Source of the DNA: an uncultured Mycoplasma sp.
GTDB lineage: Bacteria; Bacillota_I; Bacilli_A; RF39; UBA660
Assembly: GCA_947565485.1 (NCBI GenBank)
Contig: CANOGG010000062.1
Coordinates: 1 to 7,027 of the forward strand
Direction of reading: 5' to 3'
Length of the DNA: 7,027 nt
Each line of letters starts with the position of its first letter. Position 1 is the stretch's first letter. The notes under the pieces were generated by a model. It saw only the letters and a list, made by a program, of their open reading frames with translations, searched no databases and was not told the origin of the DNA. Made by a program: the position numbers and the translations under genes. Positions 5,736-7,027 of this stretch are shown piece by piece.

Positions 5736-7027
5736 ATGAGTAATTTAGTTATAGTAGAATCCCCAGCCAAGAGTAAAACTATTGAAAAATACTTAGGAAA
5801 TGACTATCGTGTAGTCTCAAGTAAAGGCCACATTCGTGACTTAGCTACTTCTGGCAAATATGGTTTAGGAATCGACATCGAAGCTGACTTCACCCCGAAT
5901 TATATTCCTATATCCGGAAAGAAAAAAGATATCAGTGCCCTAAAGAAAATGGCTAAAGAAAGCGATAAAGTAATACTTGCAACCGACCCCGACCGTGAAG
6001 GGGAAGCCATCTCTTGGCATTTATACGATGAATTGGGCTTAAAACAAGACGAATATGAAAGGGTCGTCTTTAATGAAATCACCAAAGATGTTGTTGTAAA
6101 CTCCATTAGTAACCCTAGAAAAATTGATATGGACCTTGTAAAGTCCCAAGAAACGCGTCGTATGCTTGACCGCATCATTGGTTTTCGTCTCAGTAAATTA
6201 ATGCAAAGAAAAACTGGTGGCAAGAGTGCTGGTCGTGTCCAAAGTGTCGCTCTAAAACTAATTGTCGACCGTGAAAGAGAAATCTTAGCCTTTATTCCTG
6301 TGGAATATTGGACCATTGAGGCTGACTTTGCCCAATTTAAAGCTTCTTTAGAAAAATACAAGAATGAAAAAATCGAAATCCATACTGAAGAAGAAGCTGA
6401 CGCCATTTTAGAAAAGTTATCATTAACTTTCAAAATCGCAAGTGTTGAAGAAAAAGAAAAATTAAAAAAACCGAAAGACCCTTTTCGTACCTCAACTCTC
6501 CAACAAATGGCCGCTAATCGCCTCAACTTTTCTTCAAGTAAAACAATGCAAATCGCTCAAAAACTTTATGAAGGTATGAATATTGGTAGTGAAACAGTCG
6601 GTCTTATCACTTACATGCGTACAGACTCTACCAGATTAAGTGATGTCTTTGTGGGCGACACTAAAGAATATATCAAAGATAAATATGGTTCTGAATATGT
6701 TGGCAGTGTGAAATCTTCCAAAGAACCCAAAGGCGCTCAAGATGCCCACGAGGCCATTCGTCCTACCAGCATCCACCGGACTCCTGAGTCGCTAAAATCT
6801 TATTTAAGCGCCGACGAATATAAATTATATCGCTTAATCTATATCCGCAGTCTCGCTTATCTCATGAGTAGTGCTAAGACTCTCGCCACAACCGTTAACT
6901 TAGAAAACAATGATTATTATTTCAAAGCTACTGGCTCTGTCTTAAAATTTGATGGCTACTTAAAAGTTTACAAAGAATATGAAGACTCTGAAGATGTCTT
7001 ATTACCTAACTTTGCTGACTATCAAGA
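5736..7027 (+). CDS. topA: DNA topoisomerase I, N-terminal 430 residues (cut by window end)
   Basis: This is a type IA topoisomerase, which relaxes negative supercoils by nicking one strand through a 5'-phosphotyrosine link. The TOPRIM domain opens with LVIVESPAKSKTIEKYLG, which has Glu8, and holds the metal-binding triad in TDPDREGE (Asp84, Asp86, Glu88). QETRRMLDRIIGFRLS and KSAGRVQSVALKLIVDRE (about 138-180) follow. The catalytic tyrosine is Tyr293 in ITYMRTDSTR, with Arg295 beside it. DAHEAIRPT lies at about 336-344. The frame is open to the last base. About 60% of a typical Bacillota TopA is present, and the C-terminal zinc-ribbon region would lie outside. AAAGGA sits six bases before the ATG. 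The 64-base gap from the previous gene has no terminator hairpin, so co-transcription is likely. No internal stop or frameshift was seen. Confidence 0.97.
   Translation, partial: MSNLVIVESPAKSKTIEKYLGNDYRVVSSKGHIRDLATSGKYGLGIDIEADFTPNYIPISGKKKDISALKKMAKESDKVILATDPDREGEAISWHLYDELGLKQDEYERVVFNEITKDVVVNSISNPRKIDMDLVKSQETRRMLDRIIGFRLSKLMQRKTGGKSAGRVQSVALKLIVDREREILAFIPVEYWTIEADFAQFKASLEKYKNEKIEIHTEEEADAILEKLSLTFKIASVEEKEKLKKPKDPFRTSTLQQMAANRLNFSSSKTMQIAQKLYEGMNIGSETVGLITYMRTDSTRLSDVFVGDTKEYIKDKYGSEYVGSVKSSKEPKGAQDAHEAIRPTSIHRTPESLKSYLSADEYKLYRLIYIRSLAYLMSSAKTLATTVNLENNDYYFKATGSVLKFDGYLKVYKEYEDSEDVLLPNFADYQ

Noticed and set aside
5900..6526. Reverse-strand open frame of 208 codons
   Set aside because: It lies entirely opposite the well-supported topA frame, and its predicted product shows no recognisable motif. 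It arises from the C-rich codon use of topA.

Overview
The window looks like chromosomal DNA from a low-GC Bacillota, probably a Bacilli or Erysipelotrichia-type gut lineage or a relative of the Mollicutes. The evidence is the A/T-rich sequence, Shine-Dalgarno sites of the AAGGAG/AAAGG type, and an rbgA-rnhB-...-topA gene order like that of Bacillus subtilis and its relatives. The ordinary bacterial code fits. No in-frame TGA interrupts any of the four intact genes, and all their tryptophans use TGG, so TGA is a stop here. The species cannot be named from the sequence.

The window has two halves. Positions 1-2131 hold a good promoter (about 26-55) followed by three same-strand accessory genes, all broken. 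The first is a RhuM-family remnant with an internal stop and a missing C-terminal half. The second is an unrecognised cysteine-rich gene split by one extra T. The third is a YhcG/DUF1016 PD-(D/E)XK nuclease relative that lost about 50 bases, including a catalytic motif, and shifts frame again near its 3' end. RhuM and YhcG proteins are often found in mobile or restriction-modification neighbourhoods, so this is most simply the debris of an accessory or defence island.

Positions 2148-7027 hold four intact, closely packed genes on the + strand: rbgA (50S ribosome-assembly GTPase), rnhB (ribonuclease HII), a five-helix membrane sulfatase-fold protein of the LTA synthase/phosphoglycerol transferase type, and topA (DNA topoisomerase I, cut by the window end). 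rbgA/rnhB and rnhB/LtaS-like overlap, and topA follows after 64 bases without a visible terminator. The block looks like an operon combining ribosome assembly, removal of RNA from DNA, envelope polymer synthesis and supercoiling control.

No terminator was seen between the promoter at 26-55 and rbgA. That promoter may now help drive the housekeeping operon through the dead genes, which is inference. I found no RNA genes, CRISPR array, insertion sequence or attachment site, and no convincing new functional system. The most informative parts are the decayed cluster, the unidentified cysteine-rich family, and the LtaS-like protein with its unusual position and nucleophile region.
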